From the NCBI GenBank assembly GCA_022360175.1, contig JAKSDI010000171.1, positions 1 through 37,197 on the forward strand: 37,197 nt of DNA, in the 5' to 3' direction. The notes beneath the pieces are model-generated. The model saw only the letters and a list, made by a program, of their open reading frames with translations, was not told where the DNA came from and did not search any database. Origin of the DNA: Chitinophagales bacterium (GTDB taxonomy: Bacteria > Bacteroidota > Bacteroidia > Chitinophagales > Saprospiraceae). The position numbers and the translations under genes were made by a program. Shown here one piece after another: positions 33,194 to 37,197 of the stretch. Every line of letters begins with the position of its first letter. Positions within the stretch are counted from its first letter, which is position 1.

Positions 33194-34765
33194 ATGATTA
33201 CAGATAATTTAATTGCTGGTATACCAAGTGCAGAAGGGGCTGAAGCACTGCAAACAGTTAATCCTGCTACGCAGGCAAGCCTTCCTGAGCATTTTTCAAT
33301 AGCTACAGATAAGGAAATAAATGCAGCTGCTACAGCCGCTTATGAAGCATGGAAAGTTTATAAACGGACCTCAGGTACAGAAAAGGCTCGCTTGCTGAGA
33401 ACAATTGCCCACGAGATTGAACAATTGGGAGATACTCTGGTGCATCGGGTAATGTCGGAATCTGGTTTGCCGGAAGGCAGAGTGAAAGGAGAAAGAGGCC
33501 GAACTTGTAATCAGCTTCGCCTTTTTGCTGATTTGGTAGAAGAAGGTAGTTGGGTAGATGCAACAATAGATGAAGCAATGCCGGAACGCCAGCCTTTAGC
33601 CCGTGCGGATATTAGAAAAATGTTGGTAGCCTTAGGGCCAGTGGCAGTTTTCACCGCAAGTAATTTTCCATTGGCTTTTTCTACAGCAGGTGGTGATACG
33701 GCTTCTGCATTGGCTGCGGGCTGCCCTGTCATCGTTAAAGCACATCCTTCTCATTTAGGAACAAATGCTTTAATCGCTCAGGCAATTTCTTCAGCAATAG
33801 AGAAGTGTAATTTACCCAAGGGTATCTTTTCTTCATTGCAGGGAGGGATAGAAACTGGTCAGTTATTGGTACAACATCCCCTCGTAAAAGCAGTTGGTTT
33901 TACCGGTTCTTATAGGGGAGGTAAAGCCTTATCTGATTTGGCGAATAGCCGCCCGGAACCTATTCCTGTGTATGCTGAAATGGGAAGCAATAATCCGATT
34001 TTTATTTTACAGGAAAAGCTGAAGTCGGATTATGAAGCTATCGCAAATACGATTGCTAATTCAGTAAACCTGGGGGCGGGACAATTCTGTACAAACCCGG
34101 GAATTCTGGTACTGCAAAAGAGTGAAGCTACTACTGCTTTTCTTGAAGCATTAAAGTCTGCTTTTAACGGATTGCAAGCTGCTACTATGTTAAATGAAGG
34201 TATTTTTAATGCTTTTGAAAAAGGCAAAAAGGCCTGTATTAATGCAAAAGGAGTTGAGCTGCAAATGGAAGGTGATAAAGAAAGCGGAGTTTGGAAGGGC
34301 AATCCTGCATTTGCAACTGTGTCAGCAAGGGATTTCATAGAAAACAAACATTTGCAAGAAGAAATCTTTGGCCCATTTACCTTGGCTGTAATAGCTGATA
34401 GTGATCAGGAAATAACAGAAGTAGCCAGTCATTTACAGGGGCAACTTACAGCAACGATAATGGGAAATGAAGAAGAGTTGAATCAAGCTGAAGGCCTGGT
34501 AGATATACTTAGCCAAAAAGCAGGGCGAGTGATTTTTAATGGGGTACCTACGGGAGTGGAAGTATGTCCTGCTATGCATCACGGAGGCCCCTTTCCTGCT
34601 ACTTCTAATTCAATTTTCACTTCAGTAGGAACAGACGCTATTAAGCGATTTGCACGCCCTGTAGCTTTTCAGAATATGCCAGAGGCTTTGCTTCCAACTG
34701 AACTGAAAACCGGCAATTCATTAAATATATGGCGTACAGTAAATGGTGAAAAAAGTAGGAAATGA
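33194..34765 (+). CDS. 2-oxoglutarate semialdehyde (2,5-dioxovalerate) dehydrogenase
   Basis: NAD(P)-dependent aldehyde dehydrogenase of 523 residues. Catalytic Cys299 is in GAGQFCTNPG and the general base Glu262 in AEMGSNNPIF. The coenzyme-binding region includes FTASNFPLAFSTAGGDTASALAAGCPVIVKAHPSH and GFTGSYRGG. The QFCTNPG and NFPLAFSTAGGDTASA signatures are those of the alpha-ketoglutarate semialdehyde dehydrogenase subfamily rather than generic ALDHs. It oxidises the product of the preceding deaminase to 2-oxoglutarate, feeding the TCA cycle. Its stop overlaps the epimerase start (ATGA), implying coupled translation. Confidence 0.9.
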   Translation: MITDNLIAGIPSAEGAEALQTVNPATQASLPEHFSIATDKEINAAATAAYEAWKVYKRTSGTEKARLLRTIAHEIEQLGDTLVHRVMSESGLPEGRVKGERGRTCNQLRLFADLVEEGSWVDATIDEAMPERQPLARADIRKMLVALGPVAVFTASNFPLAFSTAGGDTASALAAGCPVIVKAHPSHLGTNALIAQAISSAIEKCNLPKGIFSSLQGGIETGQLLVQHPLVKAVGFTGSYRGGKALSDLANSRPEPIPVYAEMGSNNPIFILQEKLKSDYEAIANTIANSVNLGAGQFCTNPGILVLQKSEATTAFLEALKSAFNGLQAATMLNEGIFNAFEKGKKACINAKGVELQMEGDKESGVWKGNPAFATVSARDFIENKHLQEEIFGPFTLAVIADSDQEITEVASHLQGQLTATIMGNEEELNQAEGLVDILSQKAGRVIFNGVPTGVEVCPAMHHGGPFPATSNSIFTSVGTDAIKRFARPVAFQNMPEALLPTELKTGNSLNIWRTVNGEKSRK

Positions 34766-35763
34766 GAAAAACCTTTTTTTGTATTGATGCCCATACTTGT
34801 GGTAATCCTGTTCGCCTGGTAGCAGGAGGCGGGCCTATATTAGAAGGGGATGATATGATGCAAAAACGCCTACTTTTTCTAAAGGAATATGACTGGATTA
34901 GAAAGGGTTTGATGTTTGAGCCTCGTGGGCATGATATGATGTCGGGATCTATATTATATCCCCCCACAGATGCTGAAAATGATATAGGCATTTTGTTTAT
35001 CGAAACGAGTGGCTGCCTGCCAATGTGTGGGCATGGTACAATAGGAACAGTGACCATCATGTTAGAGGAAGGCCTGGTGTGGCCTAAGGTACCCGGACAA
35101 CTTCGTTTGGAAACACCTGCTGGTTTGGTTCATGTGACCTACAAGCAGGATGGAAACAAAGTAAAATCAGTACGGCTGACCAGTGTTCCTTCCTTTTTAT
35201 ACAAAGAAGGCCTGGTGGTAGATTGTCCTGATCTGGGCGAACTAGTGGTAGATGTGGCTTATGGCGGCAATTTTTATGCTATAGTTGATCCTCAGAAAAA
35301 TTTTAAAGGTGTTCATCACCATACCGCAGGTGAATTAATTGCCTGGAGTAGGGTTGTACGACAACGATTAAATGAGAAACATGAGTTTCAGCATCCCACT
35401 TCGCCAAATATTCAGGGCTTATCTCACCTTTTGTGGACAGGGGCAACGCTGTCTCCTGACTCCGACGGGCGCAATGCGGTCTTTTATGGCGATAAGGCAA
35501 TAGATCGTTCGCCTTGTGGTACTGGAACATCTGCCCGTATGGCACAATTGTTTAGCAAGGGCCAATTAAAAGTAGGAGATCGTTTCGTTCATGAGAGTTA
35601 TATTGGTTCCACATTTACTGGACGGGTAGAATCTGAAACAAAAGTCAGTGATTTTCCTGCAATTATTCCAAGTATTGAAGGCTGGGCAAAAATAACAGGC
35701 TATAATAATATCATTATAGATGATGAAGATGATCCTTATGCTTTTGGATTTCAGGTGATATGA
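34762..35763 (+). CDS. 4-hydroxyproline 2-epimerase (proline racemase superfamily)
   Basis: Cofactor-independent enzyme of 333 residues. Both catalytic cysteines are present: Cys89 in LPMCGHGTIG and Cys252 in DRSPCGTGTSA. The Cys/Cys pair supports an epimerase rather than the trans-3-hydroxyproline dehydratase branch, which replaces the second Cys with Thr. FCIDAHTCGNPVRLV at the N-terminus is family-typical. It converts trans-4-hydroxy-L-proline to cis-4-hydroxy-D-proline, the substrate of the oxidase encoded next. It overlaps both neighbouring genes by four bases (ATGA). Proline racemase activity cannot be ruled out by sequence alone, but the context favours hydroxyproline. Confidence 0.9.
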   Translation: MRKTFFCIDAHTCGNPVRLVAGGGPILEGDDMMQKRLLFLKEYDWIRKGLMFEPRGHDMMSGSILYPPTDAENDIGILFIETSGCLPMCGHGTIGTVTIMLEEGLVWPKVPGQLRLETPAGLVHVTYKQDGNKVKSVRLTSVPSFLYKEGLVVDCPDLGELVVDVAYGGNFYAIVDPQKNFKGVHHHTAGELIAWSRVVRQRLNEKHEFQHPTSPNIQGLSHLLWTGATLSPDSDGRNAVFYGDKAIDRSPCGTGTSARMAQLFSKGQLKVGDRFVHESYIGSTFTGRVESETKVSDFPAIIPSIEGWAKITGYNNIIIDDEDDPYAFGFQVI

Positions 35764-37013
35764 GTACAGAAAATATACATATTGTAGGAGGAGGCATTAT
35801 AGGGCTTTGTACCGCCTGGTATCTGAAAAAAGAGGGCTGTGAAGTCACTATCATAGATAGAAATGATTTTTCTGATGGCACCTCCTATGGCAATGCCGGT
35901 ATGATAGTACCCAGCCATTTTGTACCAATGGCCACACCGGGTGTCATCACTCAGGGCCTGAAATGGCTGTTAAACAGCAAAAGCCCTTTTTATATTAAGC
36001 CTCGACTGAATTTAGATTTGATGCAATGGCTTTGGCATTTTTATCGCTCTGCCAATGAGCAGCAAGTTGAAAAGGCAATGCCTGTCTTGTATGAGTTGAA
36101 TGAGCGAAGTAAGGAATTGTACAAAGTAATGGCTGCTGAAAATGGCTTCGATTTTGGTTTTGAAGAGCGAGGATTACTCATGCTGTACAAAACTCGGAAG
36201 CAGGCTGAAGAAGAAGAAGAATTGGCTGAGAAAGCTCATCAATTAGGCATACAGGCAGATCTATTAGATTATAATGGACTGAAACGCCTGGAGCCTGAAA
36301 TGGATATGGATGTATTAGGCGGGATTTATTTCCCAGGAGATGCGCATCTATATCCGAATCTACTAATGAAGCAATTGGTGACTCAGTTGAAGAATTTGGG
36401 AGTACAATTTATTTCAAATAGTTCGATTACAGATTTTGATGTTAAAGGATCAAAAGTAACAACTTTAAAAACCGATTCAGGAAGTACGATTCCCGTAGAA
36501 AATGTATTGCTCTCCTCAGGGAGCTGGACAGGGCTTTTACTAAAAAAAGCAGGAGAGAAAATTCATTTACAGGATGGAAAGGGTTATAGCGTTACATTAA
36601 GAGATACCAACAATCGTCCACGTATTCCTACTATTCTATCGGAAGCTAAAGTAGCCATTACTCCTATGGGCAATGATTTGAGGATAGGAGGAACACTAGA
36701 ACTGAGTGGTTTATCTCAAAAAGTCAGCCAAATGCGAGTACAGGGTATAATAGAAAGCATCCCGGCCTACTACAAAAACCTGGATGTTTCTATTGCTGAT
36801 GAAACGCCTATTTGGAAGGGCTACCGCCCATGCACACCGGATGGAATGCCCTATATTGGAAAATCAGATGCCTTGACAAACTGTTATGTTGGGACAGGCC
36901 ATGGTATGATGGGCTTAAGCCTGGGGGCGGTTACCGGAAAATTGATAAGTGAATTGATAACGGGGCAAAAACCTATGATGGATCTTCATTTATTCCGGCT
37001 CAATAGATTTTAG
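35760..37013 (+). CDS. FAD-dependent D-amino acid oxidase/dehydrogenase, probable cis-4-hydroxy-D-proline oxidase
   Basis: DAO-family flavoenzyme of 417 residues, close to the length of single-subunit D-hydroxyproline dehydrogenases. The N-terminus IHIVGGGIIGLCTAWYLKKEG with a later Asp (IIDRND) is the FAD Rossmann motif. GTSYGNAGMIVPSH is the conserved second flavin contact, and C-terminal GYRPCTPDGMPYIG and GTGHGMMGLSLGAVTGKLI are typical DadA/HypO elements. It oxidises cis-4-hydroxy-D-proline to the pyrroline that the first gene product deaminates. It is the last gene of the operon, overlapping the epimerase gene by four bases. A general D-amino acid dehydrogenase is the alternative. Confidence 0.88.
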   Translation: MSTENIHIVGGGIIGLCTAWYLKKEGCEVTIIDRNDFSDGTSYGNAGMIVPSHFVPMATPGVITQGLKWLLNSKSPFYIKPRLNLDLMQWLWHFYRSANEQQVEKAMPVLYELNERSKELYKVMAAENGFDFGFEERGLLMLYKTRKQAEEEEELAEKAHQLGIQADLLDYNGLKRLEPEMDMDVLGGIYFPGDAHLYPNLLMKQLVTQLKNLGVQFISNSSITDFDVKGSKVTTLKTDSGSTIPVENVLLSSGSWTGLLLKKAGEKIHLQDGKGYSVTLRDTNNRPRIPTILSEAKVAITPMGNDLRIGGTLELSGLSQKVSQMRVQGIIESIPAYYKNLDVSIADETPIWKGYRPCTPDGMPYIGKSDALTNCYVGTGHGMMGLSLGAVTGKLISELITGQKPMMDLHLFRLNRF

Positions 37014-37197
37014 GGCTTTATCAGTTGTGATATGATGAATAAAGACTTCAAAGAAGTGTTGTGCGAACTAGAGTTAAGTAGATTTAATACGAATTAAAGA
37101 TTCGTATATTTAAGTTCTTTGAAATACGGTTAATTAAAAACAGATGGGTTCATCCACACCATACCATATAAGACAAAAGATAGTTGAACACAAAGAA
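37014..37197. other. Right-edge intergenic region with inverted repeat
   Basis: After the operon come ACTTC-AAA-GAAGT (37045-37057), and TACGAAT-TAAAG-ATTCGTA, a perfect seven-base inverted repeat near 37088-37106. Directly after is TATATTTAAGTTCTTTGA, which resembles a Bacteroidota promoter region (TATATTTA differs by one base from TAnnTTTG). A 21-codon ORF (37032-37097) is probably not a gene. The inverted repeat may be an operator or terminator, and a gene may begin beyond the window. Confidence 0.4.

Noticed and set aside
34641-35060. 139-codon minus-strand ORF across the dehydrogenase/epimerase junction
   Set aside because: Antisense shadow of two well-supported enzymes.
37032-37097. 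21-codon ORF (MMNKDFKEV...) after the hydroxyproline operon
   Set aside because: Too short to judge, no family, and its end overlaps an inverted repeat. Not listed as a gene.

Overview
The window looks like a chromosomal segment from a member of the Bacteroidota, probably a marine or soil Saprospiria- or Cytophagia-type organism; that lineage guess is inference. The support is two proteins with type IX secretion (T9SS) C-terminal sorting domains, membrane-anchored AraC regulators, LytTR/LytS signalling, start codons without Shine-Dalgarno sequences, and several upstream boxes matching the Bacteroidota -7 consensus TAnnTTTG. No rRNA, tRNA, CRISPR array or transposase gene was seen.

Left part (1-5500): a T9SS cargo protein, a small hotdog thioesterase bracketed by two copies of an ~85 bp direct repeat, then a 7TM-AraC regulator followed by a tight pair (outer-membrane barrel-like protein and S41 peptidase lipoprotein). 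Region 5546-12218 (minus strand) is a heavy-metal export locus: His-rich small exported protein, His-rich CusB-type adaptor lipoprotein, TolC-type outer-membrane channel and CusA/CzcA-type RND pump. An elaborate palindromic element separates channel from pump. Region 12600-17408 holds a serine beta-lactamase-like hydrolase lipoprotein with a small exported partner, a probably frameshifted small lipoprotein, a second 7TM-AraC regulator and a beta-propeller T9SS protein.

The most interesting part is 17962-30440 (minus strand). In transcription order it runs: GNAT-like protein, dipeptide epimerase of the enolase superfamily, LytTR response regulator, TPR-containing LytS-type histidine kinase lipoprotein, a 784-residue caspase-family protein, and a 1675-residue caspase / STAND-NTPase / WD40 protein. 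Both caspase domains keep the His-Cys dyad. The layout suggests a signal-controlled proteolytic programme (cell death, phage defence or envelope stress), with the giant protein as an Apaf-1-like switch. That function is a hypothesis; the domain architecture is read directly from the sequence.

An orphan PAS histidine kinase (30611-31744) follows. The right end (32245-37013, plus strand) is a compact four-gene operon for trans-4-hydroxy-L-proline catabolism: deaminase, 2-oxoglutarate semialdehyde dehydrogenase, epimerase and FAD oxidase, with ATGA start/stop overlaps between the last three genes.

Intergenic regions are unusually rich in structured repeats: a ~100 bp dispersed repeat in two inverted copies ~8.5 kb apart, REP-like palindromes and long imperfect inverted repeats.
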